From positions 5,638,001-5,702,000 of the forward strand of contig NZ_CP040272.1 of the NCBI RefSeq assembly GCF_013393905.1: a stretch of DNA of 64,000 nt, written 5' to 3'. Shown piece by piece: positions 8,343-16,781 of the stretch. A program made the translations under genes and the position numbers. How positions within the stretch are numbered: position 1 is the stretch's first letter; each line of letters opens with the position of its first letter. A model generated the notes under the pieces. The model was given only the letters and a program-made list of their open reading frames with translations. It did no database searches and was not told where the DNA came from. The DNA is from Nostoc sp. C052 (GTDB lineage: Bacteria; Cyanobacteriota; Cyanobacteriia; Cyanobacteriales; Nostocaceae).

Positions 8343-8669
8343 TTAAAGATTAGGTTTTTTAGATTCCAAAAATAATTTGTAAGACATCCACCCCAGCGCA
8401 CCAACAATAATAAACCCAGCCAATACCGAGGCTATTCTTACTGCAACCAGTGCTACCACACCAAGAGCAAACAGTTTTCCACCCAGAATCACTTTTTGCA
8501 TCCAAGGTTTCTGAGAATTTTCTGGCTGATGCTTCACAGTTTGATGAAAAGCCGCATCAGTAGTATGGAGATCAGTTTCCATTTCCCGGAGTCGCAATTC
8601 AACTTCTCGTTCTCGTAGTAAACGTTCCCGGTGTTCAAGTTCTTTTTGGCGATCGCTCTCAGATGTCAT
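8343..8669 (-). CDS. small coiled-coil protein with C-terminal membrane segment
   Basis: A 108-residue protein, family not recognised. Residues 8-35 are strongly charged heptad-like sequence (RQKELEHRERLLREREVELR), a probable coiled coil. Residues about 62-98 are hydrophobic (KLFALGVVALVAVRIASVLA then IIVGALGWMSYKLF), giving one long or two short membrane helices. It ends 16 bp before the BDLP1 start on the same strand, so the two are very likely co-transcribed. A membrane adaptor for the dynamin-like protein is a reasonable guess from position only. Confidence 0.75.
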   Translation of the reverse strand: MTSESDRQKELEHRERLLREREVELRLREMETDLHTTDAAFHQTVKHQPENSQKPWMQKVILGGKLFALGVVALVAVRIASVLAGFIIVGALGWMSYKLFLESKKPNL

Positions 8670-8869
8670 CGGTGTTCATCCCGTCTAAGACAATGAAAAG
8701 ATGTCAGCATTTACTTATCAATCATGCTGTATACTAACTTACGTAAATATTTAACAACCCCAGTAAAATTACTATTTAAATTTGATCTTTACCCCCTTTT
8801 TAAGGGGGTCAACCCAGGCGGGGGGATCTTATCCGAACCGTATCGGGTGTAATAATACCTACTTATCGC

Positions 8870-9265
8870 TCATTGTATTGTCTGTGTAGCAACCGCTTTT
8901 GAGTCTGCGGTAGATTTTAACCGGGTAATAGTGGCTTTACGAATGCGATCGCTCTTGCGTACCCCGCCTGTCATCTCGTATTCCCGGCTATCTTTGCCAT
9001 ACTTCGACACCACACCACTAACTAAGCGTTCTGAGGTTTCGCAAATGTTCTTTTCAAGAGTTTCTATTTTTGCCTTTGCCGAATCAAGGGCAGTTAGCAT
9101 CATATTATACTGGTTGATCTGGTTGCGGAGTTGTCCGGTTAACTGGATTAAATTGTCTAAACTGATAGAATCACCAAAGTCAAGGCTAGAATCAATCGAT
9201 TTAAATCCGATTACTCTCTTTTCGGTTTTTTCTAGCACGGAAGAGCTTCTTTGTTTGCGTGGCAT
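8870..9265 (-). CDS. conserved-looking cyanobacterial hypothetical protein
   Basis: A 131-residue soluble protein starting at ATG 9265 (MPRKQRSSSVLEKTEKR); the longer TTG start at 9310 is less likely. The N-terminus is basic. The middle (about 40-85) is helical and probably coiled coil (GQLRNQINQYNMMLTALDSA). The C-terminal part contains VVSKYGKDSREYEMTGGVRK, a phrase I have met in other Nostoc proteins of unknown function. A short inverted repeat (8791-8809) follows the stop. No function can be assigned. Confidence 0.65.
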   Translation of the reverse strand: MPRKQRSSSVLEKTEKRVIGFKSIDSSLDFGDSISLDNLIQLTGQLRNQINQYNMMLTALDSAKAKIETLEKNICETSERLVSGVVSKYGKDSREYEMTGGVRKSDRIRKATITRLKSTADSKAVATQTIQ

Positions 9266-9415
9266 CAATCTATGCTTTTTACTAAACTTTATCTTTCTAG
9301 AGTGTCTCAATGGGACAATGTAGCGGTTCAGTAAAGCTTACAAAAATAGGTATTTTTTTTAATAAGATTGGCTTGCTAGCTCAGTAATTGCACGATACTA
9401 GACAAGAAATCGTTC

Positions 9416-9583
9416 AGAATAGATTTGTGTTCTAACAGAATAGACTTGTGTTCTGGCAAAATGGACTTGCGTTCTAACAGAATGGACTTGTGTTCTGGCA
9501 GAATGAACTTGTATTCTGGCAGAATGAACTTGTATTCTGACAGAATGGATTTGTGTTCTGACAGAATGGACTTGTGTTCTGAA
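9416..9583. repeat. 21-bp tandem repeat, eight units
   Basis: Eight consecutive 21-base units with consensus AGAATGGACTTGTGTTCTGAC fill this stretch, each differing by one to four bases. The period is three heptamers. An open frame across it on the minus strand exists only because the period is a multiple of three, so I do not call a protein. It lies about 165 bp upstream of the leader ORF of the CHAT gene. Confidence 0.9.
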
Positions 9584-9748
9584 CGAATATAACAATTAAT
9601 ATAGCCACAGCCCTAACAACAGCAAAGATTTGCCCCCATCTATCCTGATTTTATAGTTGAACTGCGATCGCATCAATGCAGTATCTCGCCAGTCATGCGA
9701 TTTGTACCAGCTTATCGGTGCTAATTTCAGGAAAAAGGTGATAATACG

Positions 9749-9829
9749 GTGAAGGTTACTCTGGAAACTCCTGCTGTCAGCCATGCCCCTAAACTTTACC
9801 TTCGCCCTCAGTCAACAGCAAACTTTTGA
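9749..9829 (+). CDS. possible leader peptide overlapping the CHAT gene start
   Basis: GTG at 9749 is preceded by AAGGTGAT (9736-9743), a good ribosome-binding site. The frame encodes 26 residues (begins MKVTLETPAVSHAPK) and stops at 9829, overlapping the first 47 bases of the CHAT gene in another frame. The CHAT ATG at 9783 has no ribosome-binding site of its own, so re-initiation or coupling from this ORF is plausible. The peptide itself is not recognised. Confidence 0.4.
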   Translation: MKVTLETPAVSHAPKLYLRPQSTANF

Positions 9830-12800
9830 ACTGCGCTGTGATTATGGCTTACGTCGCCTGGATAAAACGGAGTTGGCAGCACTCATTGATTCGTGCGAGC
9901 AAAATTATTATGCTCAACAAAGAGATCATCTACCTTATCTCACCCAGTTGGGACGGCAACTTTATCAATGGCTGGATGGTAATGAGGGATGGCTGAGAAA
10001 GGCGCTGGATGAGGCGGATGAGCAAACGATTAATCTAGATTTGATTCAAACCAGCGAAGCGCAGGGGTTGAACCCGGAAACAGAACGTGTAGCGTTGGGA
10101 TTGGCACATTTGCCTTGGGAATTGCTACATGATGGTGCAGGGTTTTTAATAGAACGCCAGAATCTTTCCGTTTTGCCTGTGCGTTCAGTGCAGCAGCGTC
10201 AAACCCAAGTGATTGGCGTGCAAAATCGCCCGTTACGGTTGCTGTTTATGGCGACTTCACCGGAAGATCCCAATGTGCCGTTATTGGATTTTGAGCGGGA
10301 AGAAGCGAATATTTTACAAGCAACCAAGGATCAGCCCTTGGCATTGATTGTTGAGGAAAGTGGCTCGGTTGCTGAGTTGGCTAATTTGGTGAAATCCTAC
10401 CCAGAAGATCATTTTGATGTCTTTCACCTCACGGGACACGGGATAATTTATACCAAAAAATCTTATGGTTATTTGCTGCCAACAGGTGTAACTCTGCCAG
10501 ATAATACCCCCTGCTTCATCACCGAGGATGAGGTGGGGAATATCCAACTAACTACCGCCAATGATTTAGCTAAAGCCTTTCGCGGACGCTGGCCGCGTGT
10601 AACTTTTCTCTCTGGTTGTCATACGGGACAGGTTCCGAATCAGGGGACAGTTCCCTCAATGGCGCAGGCGTTGGTGAAGGCGGGGGCGGGTATAGTTTTA
10701 GGCTGGGCGCGTCCAGTGTATGACCGTACAGGTATTGTGGCAGCACAGGCACTTTATCAAGCTTTGGCGACGGGGGCAAGTGTGGAAGCGGCTGTGAAAG
10801 CGGCGCAGCTGGAGATGATTGACCAAAAATGCGCCGACTGGCATCTGTTGCGGATGTATAGAGATACACGCCCCATTGTAGAACTAGTGACACCACTGAG
10901 AACAAAGCACCGGGAAAAGCTGAAGTTTACACCGCCAGAGCAAGAATTTCTGGATGAGCATAATCAAATTAAAGTTGCCAGTCAGTTTGAGTTTGTGGGA
11001 CGCAGACGATCTTTGCAACGGTGTCTCAAGGCTTTGCGGGAAACCAGCGACCAAATTGGCGTATTTATTGCCGGGATGGGGGGACTGGGGAAAAGTACCC
11101 TGGCGGCGCGGTTATGTACACGGGTGCAGGCGCAGCGTCCTAATTTTGCGCGAGTTGTGTTGATTGGCCCTCTGGATGAGTGGGGTTTGCTGAATAAGCT
11201 TTCTAATAAGTATGAGCGGTTTGCAGATGTCCCCGCACTGTTGAATGAACCAAAGGTGTCTTTGAAAGGGCGGTTGCAAAACTTTTTTGAAGCGATTGAA
11301 CAAGAACACAATCAACCCTTGCTACTGGTGCTGGATGACTTTGAGCAAAACATCCCCACGGCTAACATTGAAGATGGCTCACTGCGGATGACGACAGGAG
11401 CTTACAAAATTTTAGCGGCGATTTGTGCGGCGTTGGCAGAAACCGGGGCAGAAAGTCGGCTGATTGTCACCTGTCGCTATTTGAAAGAGGATACCTTACC
11501 ACCCCACCGCCTGCACTTGGAATCTTTGGCGGGGATGAACAGCAGTGATATTGATAAAATCTGCTTTCCCTTAGATAAGGAAGTTAGGCAACAGTTAAAA
11601 ACTCAGCGAATTATCCACATTGCTGATGGGAATCCCCGCTTGCTGAAGTGGCTGTTAGAGGTGATGCAGCAGCCAGGATTAGCGACGGATGAATTACTCA
11701 ATCAGTTGGAGGCGACTGAGCAGAAATTCCGGGAAAATATCTTGGCGCAAACTCTGCTGGATGCTTTGGAGGTGGAGGAAAAAAAGTTTCTCGCTAGGTT
11801 GAGTGTGTTTCACTTACCCGTGAGTGTGGAAATTATCAACGCTATTTCCCCTACTTCCCCACCTCTGCAAAAGCTTGTCAGTCTCAGTCTAGTCGAGTCC
11901 GCTACCACTCACGCCACACAACCAGCTAATTACCGAGTGACGATAATTTTAGAACCGTTGTTAGAAGCGGTTTTGAGTGAGGACGAATGGCTTGCAACGC
12001 GACAGCAGGGGGTGAAGAAAATCCATCAAGCTTGGTGCAATGAAAACCTCATGGAAACAGAAGCACTGGAAATTGTGCGTTTGGGACTGCTGGCGAAAGA
12101 GCAAGAAATTGCCGTCAGCATTGGGGATAGGATTGCAACCCATTGGGTGAATAATTCCCGGTTTGTGGAAGCTTTAGATTTATGTGAGCAAATTTTGGCA
12201 GTTTTCCAAGACTACCGCATCTTAGGAACTGTCGCCCGTGCAGAAGAGGTTTTGGGTTTTGTGCAAGAGGCTGTTACCCATTATCAGCAAGCTTTAGACC
12301 TTTGCCCTGAAGAGGAATTAATAAGAAAAGCTGCTACCCTCAACAACATGGCACTGCAATTCGCCCAACAAGGGGACATCGCAAGAGCGATCGCACTCTG
12401 GGAGCAATCCTTGGAAATATGTCAGCAGATAGGCGAAGTCAAAGGTAAAGCCACTACCCTCAACAACATGGCACTGCAATTCGCCCACCAAGGGGACATC
12501 GCTAGAGCAATCGCACTCTGGGAGCAATCCTTGGAAATCCAAGAGCAGATAGGCGATGTCAAAGGTAAAGCCACTACTCTCAACAACATGGCATTGCAAA
12601 TCGCTCGACAAGGAGACATCGCCAGAGCGATCGCACTGTGGGAGCAATGTTTAGAAATAGATGAGCAGATAGGCGAAGTCGAAGGTAAAGCCACTACCCT
12701 CAACAACATGGCACTGCAATTCGCCCACCAAGGGGACATCGCTAGAGCAATCGCACTCTGGGAGCAATCCTTGGAAATCCAAGAGCAGATAGGCGATGTC

Positions 12801-14078
12801 AAAGGTAAAGCCACTACCCTCAACAACATGGCACTGCAATTCGCCCACCAAGGGGACATCGCTAGAGCAATCGCACTCTGGGAGCAATCCTTGGAAATCC
12901 AAGAGCAGATAGGCGATGTCAAAGGTAAAGCCACTACCCTCAACAACATGGCACTGCAATTCGCCCACCAAGGGGACATCGCTAGAGCAATCGCACTCTG
13001 GGAGCAATCCTTGGAAATCCAAGAGCAGATAGGCGATGTCAAAGGTAAAGCCACTACCCTCAACAACATGGCACTGCAATTCGCCCACCAAGGGGACATC
13101 GCAAAAGCGATCGCACTCTGGGAGCAATCCTTGGAAATCCAAGAGCAGATAGGCGATGTCAAAGGTAAAGCCACTACCCTCAACAACATGGCATTGCAAT
13201 TCGCCCACCAAGGGGACATCGCTAGAGCAATCGCACTCTGGGAGCAATCCTTGGAAATCCAAGAGCAGATAGGCGATGTCAAAGGTAAAGCCACTACCCT
13301 CAACAACATGGCACTGCAATTCGCCCACCAAGGGGACATCGCAAAAGCGATCGCACTGTGGGAGCAATGTTTAGAAATAGATGAGCAGATAGGCAATGTC
13401 AAAGGCAAAGCCGCTACCCTCAGCAACATGGCACTGGTATTCCGCCGACAAGGGGACATCGCAAAAGCGATCGCACTGTGGGAGCAATCCTTGGAAATAT
13501 TTGAGCAGATACGCGATGTCAAAGGTCAAGCCACTACCCTAGCCAATATGGCTTATTGGGCAGGTGAAACTGGAGATAAAGCTAGGCAGTTAGAGCTAAA
13601 TCTGCAAGCGGCTTTAGCTCTTGCACAAGTTCATGCTTATGGTGATTTGGTAAAAGTTCTAGGTAATTTAGGCGTAGCAGATGAAAGCAACCGTTTGGTT
13701 TACTTAGCTCAAGCAATGTGGCTGACGCTGAGAATTCAAGCGCCCTTAGCAAATACCATTAACCTAATCCGTGTTTTATTTAATGTAGTGCCTCAAGGTG
13801 ATGAACTAGAAGCTGTGCTAGGTGCAACGGCAATGTACTTTTGCAAATACCAAGGTGAAGGTCATCCCCAGTTAGAGGAACTCCGAGAGCTTAGTGTCAA
13901 GATTGTATCAGGGGCAGCGGGTGCCCAAGGAATTGAGACGCAGGAAGCGTTTGATAATTGGTTTGTCCAGCAACGGCTAAACGATCCAGAATATTTCCTC
14001 CCCCGACTCAATCAACGCCTAGAGGAAATAGTCGGCGATGGGTGGTTGTTTGACCCCAGTCAGGTTGTGGGGGAGTGA
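9783..14078 (+). CDS. CHAT-domain protease-like / AAA-NACHT ATPase / TPR protein
   Basis: A 1431-residue multidomain protein. After an N-terminal region, a CHAT (caspase HetF-associated with TPRs) domain spans about 145-350, with the His of HLTGHG (H219) and the Cys of FLSGCHTGQ (C279) forming the expected dyad. A STAND-type NTPase follows: Walker A GMGGLGKST (431-439, K437) and Walker B LLLVLDDFE (D518/D519). The C-terminus carries ten near-identical 40-residue TPR-like repeats (849-1248) plus a degenerate eleventh. This is the layout of a signal-sensing protease switch: repeats sense, the ATPase oligomerises, CHAT cleaves. Such proteins act in stress, developmental or anti-phage responses in other bacteria. 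The target here is unknown, and no partner substrate gene is adjacent. Confidence 0.9.
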   Translation: MPLNFTFALSQQQTFELRCDYGLRRLDKTELAALIDSCEQNYYAQQRDHLPYLTQLGRQLYQWLDGNEGWLRKALDEADEQTINLDLIQTSEAQGLNPETERVALGLAHLPWELLHDGAGFLIERQNLSVLPVRSVQQRQTQVIGVQNRPLRLLFMATSPEDPNVPLLDFEREEANILQATKDQPLALIVEESGSVAELANLVKSYPEDHFDVFHLTGHGIIYTKKSYGYLLPTGVTLPDNTPCFITEDEVGNIQLTTANDLAKAFRGRWPRVTFLSGCHTGQVPNQGTVPSMAQALVKAGAGIVLGWARPVYDRTGIVAAQALYQALATGASVEAAVKAAQLEMIDQKCADWHLLRMYRDTRPIVELVTPLRTKHREKLKFTPPEQEFLDEHNQIKVASQFEFVGRRRSLQRCLKALRETSDQIGVFIAGMGGLGKSTLAARLCTRVQAQRPNFARVVLIGPLDEWGLLNKLSNKYERFADVPALLNEPKVSLKGRLQNFFEAIEQEHNQPLLLVLDDFEQNIPTANIEDGSLRMTTGAYKILAAICAALAETGAESRLIVTCRYLKEDTLPPHRLHLESLAGMNSSDIDKICFPLDKEVRQQLKTQRIIHIADGNPRLLKWLLEVMQQPGLATDELLNQLEATEQKFRENILAQTLLDALEVEEKKFLARLSVFHLPVSVEIINAISPTSPPLQKLVSLSLVESATTHATQPANYRVTIILEPLLEAVLSEDEWLATRQQGVKKIHQAWCNENLMETEALEIVRLGLLAKEQEIAVSIGDRIATHWVNNSRFVEALDLCEQILAVFQDYRILGTVARAEEVLGFVQEAVTHYQQALDLCPEEELIRKAATLNNMALQFAQQGDIARAIALWEQSLEICQQIGEVKGKATTLNNMALQFAHQGDIARAIALWEQSLEIQEQIGDVKGKATTLNNMALQIARQGDIARAIALWEQCLEIDEQIGEVEGKATTLNNMALQFAHQGDIARAIALWEQSLEIQEQIGDVKGKATTLNNMALQFAHQGDIARAIALWEQSLEIQEQIGDVKGKATTLNNMALQFAHQGDIARAIALWEQSLEIQEQIGDVKGKATTLNNMALQFAHQGDIAKAIALWEQSLEIQEQIGDVKGKATTLNNMALQFAHQGDIARAIALWEQSLEIQEQIGDVKGKATTLNNMALQFAHQGDIAKAIALWEQCLEIDEQIGNVKGKAATLSNMALVFRRQGDIAKAIALWEQSLEIFEQIRDVKGQATTLANMAYWAGETGDKARQLELNLQAALALAQVHAYGDLVKVLGNLGVADESNRLVYLAQAMWLTLRIQAPLANTINLIRVLFNVVPQGDELEAVLGATAMYFCKYQGEGHPQLEELRELSVKIVSGAAGAQGIETQEAFDNWFVQQRLNDPEYFLPRLNQRLEEIVGDGWLFDPSQVVGE
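12327..13526 (+). repeat. 120-bp TPR-coding tandem repeat, ten units
   Basis: Ten in-phase units of exactly 120 bp. Three consecutive copies (12721-13080) are identical base for base, and others differ at a few positions. Each encodes a 40-residue TPR-like helix pair (TLNNMALQFAHQGDIARAIA). A degenerate unit follows to 13646. The near identity points to recent duplication or gene conversion. Confidence 0.95.
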
Positions 14079-14124
14079 GGAAGTGCGAATATCTCGGCTC
14101 AATACCGGGTTGGGTGGTCATAAT

Positions 14125-14557
14125 TTACACAAGACTGTAAGGATTCATAATTTTAACTGGTGTCAGTTTAAAATCATCAACATTACGGGTAACTAAAGTT
14201 AATTTATGATGATGTGCTGTTGCGGCAATTAGACTATCCATTACAGCTAATTTTTTACCTTTCAATTCGGCATTTGCAGAAAATTTTGCCCAATTATCTA
14301 AAATATCATCAGTTAGCGGTAAAATATGAGAGGTAAATTCAATTTCTACTCTTTGCAGCCATATTTTTAGTTTTTGATATCGTTCAGGTTGTGAGTCTTG
14401 GATCTTATAAATCCCTTTTTTTATTTCAGCGATAGTAATACTACTTAAAAATAGTTGTTCAATCGGTTGCTGATTTAACCATTGACTAACTTGGGGGTTG
14501 GGAGCTTTTTTAACAAACTCAGACATTACACAGGTGTCTATTAGATAGATAAGTCAT
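14125..14557 (-). pseudogene. vapC: VapC-family PIN-domain toxin, frameshifted near the start
   Basis: PIN-domain ribonuclease of a type II toxin-antitoxin pair. Reading from ATG 14557, which overlaps the antitoxin stop as ATGA, gives MTYL and then goes out of frame. The correct PIN start (LIDTCVMSEF) continues in another frame. Two adjacent copies of GATA (14544-14551, plus strand) explain this: deleting one restores MTYLIDTCVMSEF. Downstream the frame is intact, with later PIN features KKLAVMDSLIAATA and LVTRNVDDF. A start at the internal ATG 14526 would omit the first catalytic Asp. I infer an inactive or phase-variable toxin. Confidence 0.85.
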
Positions 14558-14784
14558 AGTTCAAAATTCCTACCTGTGTCTCTATCACGTTCAAACAACG
14601 AGGCGATATCATCTTCAGCAGATTCGTCGTCTATAAAACGTAGTCGCTCAAATAAAGGCAGTTCTTTTTTTTGTTGCTGCAAGTAATTGCATAATATTTT
14701 AATGACTGCTTCCTGTGGATTTTTATAGTCACTGACTGCGATAATTTCATTAATTAGTTCATCATCTATTGTGATAATGGTCAT
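14554..14784 (-). CDS. VapB-type antitoxin
   Basis: A 76-residue protein (MTIITIDDELINEIIAVSDY...) with a strand-helix start typical of small type II antitoxins, then a helical stretch and an acidic C-terminal tail (IDDESAEDDIASLFER) that would wrap the toxin. Its stop codon overlaps the toxin ATG (ATGA), the normal translational coupling of such pairs. It is intact although the toxin is frameshifted. The DNA-binding half would autoregulate the operon. Confidence 0.8.
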   Translation of the reverse strand: MTIITIDDELINEIIAVSDYKNPQEAVIKILCNYLQQQKKELPLFERLRFIDDESAEDDIASLFERDRDTGRNFEL

Positions 14785-14853
14785 CGCTTTGTCCTCGGTT
14801 GTGTAAAATACAATTTATGCAATCTGAATAATTTTTTTAAGCTTATTGCATAC

Positions 14854-15072
14854 TTATAGAAAAGATTCTTCACGCATACACTCTGCTGTAAAAGCAAATA
14901 CTGCCCTTAATGCTTCTGAGGTTAGAGTAGGATAGTTTTCTACCACTTGTTGTTCTGTCCATCCTGCTGCAAACAAACCCAATAAGAACTCTACAGATAA
15001 ACGAGTTCCTTTGACAGTCGGCTTACCCAGCAAAATTTTGGGGTCTGAATGAATGTACTGTTGCCAGTCCAT
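14854..15072 (-). CDS. DUF433 domain protein
   Basis: A 72-residue protein matching DUF433: IHSDPKILLGKPTVKGTRLS, then VEFLLGLFAAGWTEQQVVENYPTLT and an acidic C-terminus. DUF433 proteins are small winged-helix-like proteins, often antitoxins or regulators next to PIN-domain (DUF5615) toxins. No partner toxin follows here, so it may be an orphan. It sits upstream of vapB on the same strand, about 70 bp apart, making a small defence or addiction patch. Confidence 0.85.
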   Translation of the reverse strand: MDWQQYIHSDPKILLGKPTVKGTRLSVEFLLGLFAAGWTEQQVVENYPTLTSEALRAVFAFTAECMREESFL

Positions 15073-15359
15073 AGTTTGTACTCCGACTAAGCTACAGCTA
15101 TTGTTGCACAGGATGATGATTGGTTGGCTTGGTGAAGAGGGGATGCGATCGCGCTAATCTTAAATTAATTGCTGACAATATAACCAGGTTATGCAATCCC
15201 TCAATATCACACTGCTAGATGCGATCGCTTAGGCAACTATGATTATTATTGGATTACCGAGTGGGGAAATGCGATATGGGATTTTAGGCTAATCAGTTGT
15301 AAATTATGCGATCGCTATAAGCCAAAATTTTTATAGATACTCACACAGGTACAGTCAAA

Positions 15360-16334
15360 ATGGATATTAAAAATGGCTTCGTCGGCACTGTTGGTAACAC
15401 ACCTCTGATTCGCTTAAACAGCTTCAGCGAAGAAACAGGGTGTGAAATCCTTGCTAAAGCAGAATTTCTCAATCCTGGCGGTTCCGTCAAAGACCGCGCC
15501 GCACTTTACATTATTGAAGATGCAGAAGAGAAAGGTTTACTCAAACCTGGTGGCACGGTTGTCGAAGGAACCGCTGGTAATACTGGCATTGGACTAGCTC
15601 ATATTTGCAACGCCAAAGGCTACAAATGTCTAATTATCATTCCCGATACCCAGTCACAAGAAAAAATAGACGCAATGACAGCACTAGGCGCAGAAGTTCG
15701 TCCCGTCCCTGCTGTACCCTACAAAGACCCGAACAACTACGTCAAACTATCTGGCAGAGTTGCTGCTGAGTTAGAAAATGCCATTTGGGCAAATCAGTTT
15801 GATAACTTAGCTAACCGCCGCGCCCACTACGAAACCACAGGACCAGAAATTTGGGCCCAAACAGATGGTAAAATAGATGGATGGACAGCTGCAACTGGTA
15901 CTGGTGGTACTTTTGCTGGTGTGGCGTTGTACTTGAAAGAACAAAATCCGGCGGTTAAATGCGTTGTTGCCGATCCTCTGGGTAGTGGACTTTATAGCTA
16001 TGTGAAAACTGGCGAAATCAAGATAGAAGGGAATTCCATCACCGAAGGCATTGGTAACAGTCGTGTCACAGCCAATATGGAAGGCGCACCTGCTGACGAT
16101 GCCATTCAAATAGATGACAAAGAAGCTTTGCGGGTAGTTTACCAACTGCTGAGGAAAGATGGGCTATTAATGGGCGGTTCAACGGGTATTAATGTTGGGG
16201 CAGCTGTTGCCTTAGCAAAGCAGTTGGGCCCAGGACATACCATTGTCACCATCTTATGTGATAGTGGTTCTCGGTATCAGTCGCGGATATTTAACCCGGA
16301 ATGGCTAGCCTCAAAAGGACTTTCAATAGATTAG
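15360..16334 (+). CDS. cysK: cysteine synthase family protein
   Basis: PLP enzyme making cysteine from O-acetylserine and sulfide. It is 324 residues long. The PLP lysine is in NPGGSVKDRAA (about residue 44), the phosphate-binding loop in ATGTGGTFAGV, and the asparagine loop reads GTAGNTGIGLAH. The GTAGNTG form differs from the PTSGNTG of canonical CysK and marks a distinct subgroup, so the substrate assignment is slightly less sure than for CysK proper. HIP1 sites lie upstream. Its stop codon overlaps the first unit of a heptamer repeat. A 2Fe-2S protein gene follows on the same strand. Confidence 0.88.
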   Translation: MDIKNGFVGTVGNTPLIRLNSFSEETGCEILAKAEFLNPGGSVKDRAALYIIEDAEEKGLLKPGGTVVEGTAGNTGIGLAHICNAKGYKCLIIIPDTQSQEKIDAMTALGAEVRPVPAVPYKDPNNYVKLSGRVAAELENAIWANQFDNLANRRAHYETTGPEIWAQTDGKIDGWTAATGTGGTFAGVALYLKEQNPAVKCVVADPLGSGLYSYVKTGEIKIEGNSITEGIGNSRVTANMEGAPADDAIQIDDKEALRVVYQLLRKDGLLMGGSTGINVGAAVALAKQLGPGHTIVTILCDSGSRYQSRIFNPEWLASKGLSID

Positions 16335-16401
16335 TCATTGGTCATTAGTCATTGGTCATTAGTTTCCGACTTTTGACAAATGACAAAGGACAAAAAACAA
16401 A
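16334..16401. repeat. two heptanucleotide tandem repeats
   Basis: GTCATTG/GTCATTA alternates four times (16334-16361), then TGACAAA-type heptamers run up to the next start codon (16374-16401). The first overlaps the cysteine synthase stop (16332-16334) and the second runs into the start region of the downstream gene. Confidence 0.8.
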
Positions 16402-16739
16402 TGAACAACATAACTCAATCATCAAACTTCTCCACAAGAGAGGAACCATTTTCTCCTAGATGTGTGCAAGTTTGTCAAAATCGCACTTGTAAAAAGCAAG
16501 GTGCAGCCAAGGTATTAGCCGCTTTTGCAGCTTTGCCAATCCCTGATGTAACGGTAATGGCTAGCAGCTGTTTGGGACAATGTGGCAATGGGCCGATGGT
16601 GCTGGTATTACCCGATATGATCTGGTATAGCGGCATTCAACCAGATGAAGTATCTCTACTGGTAGAACATCATTTGCTAGGTGGTCAAATAGTCAAACAG
16701 ATGCTCTATTATCGGTTTCATCCCCAAAAATCAAACTAA
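16401..16739 (+). CDS. thioredoxin-like [2Fe-2S] ferredoxin domain protein
   Basis: A 112-residue protein with four cysteines in the pattern CQNRTC (Cx4C) and CLGQC (Cx3C), the spacing of the thioredoxin-fold [2Fe-2S] ferredoxins related to NuoE/HoxE. GQCGNGPMVLVLPDMIWYSG matches the family C-terminal half. It likely carries electrons in the cytoplasm; the partner is unknown. Start preferred at ATG 16401, because the upstream ATG (16380) lies in a heptamer repeat. It follows a cysteine synthase, so a link to sulfur or Fe-S metabolism is possible but not shown. Confidence 0.8.
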   Translation: MNNITQSSNFSTREEPFSPRCVQVCQNRTCKKQGAAKVLAAFAALPIPDVTVMASSCLGQCGNGPMVLVLPDMIWYSGIQPDEVSLLVEHHLLGGQIVKQMLYYRFHPQKSN

Positions 16740-16781
16740 ATATCAATGTCTGCAATCTTGTTGACTGAAGCGAGGCATCCA

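Noticed and set aside
9416..9583. CRISPR array candidate
   Set aside because: The 21-bp units are contiguous, with no spacers between them.
9398..9595. A 65-codon minus-strand frame over the 21-bp repeats
   Set aside because: Repeat period is a multiple of three, which keeps any frame open. No ribosome-binding site and no resemblance to a protein.
12422..13522. A 366-codon open frame on the minus strand across the TPR repeats
   Set aside because: It exists only because the 120-bp period is a multiple of three. The plus frame has clear domain motifs and the minus frame is a Ser/Cys/Trp-rich mirror.
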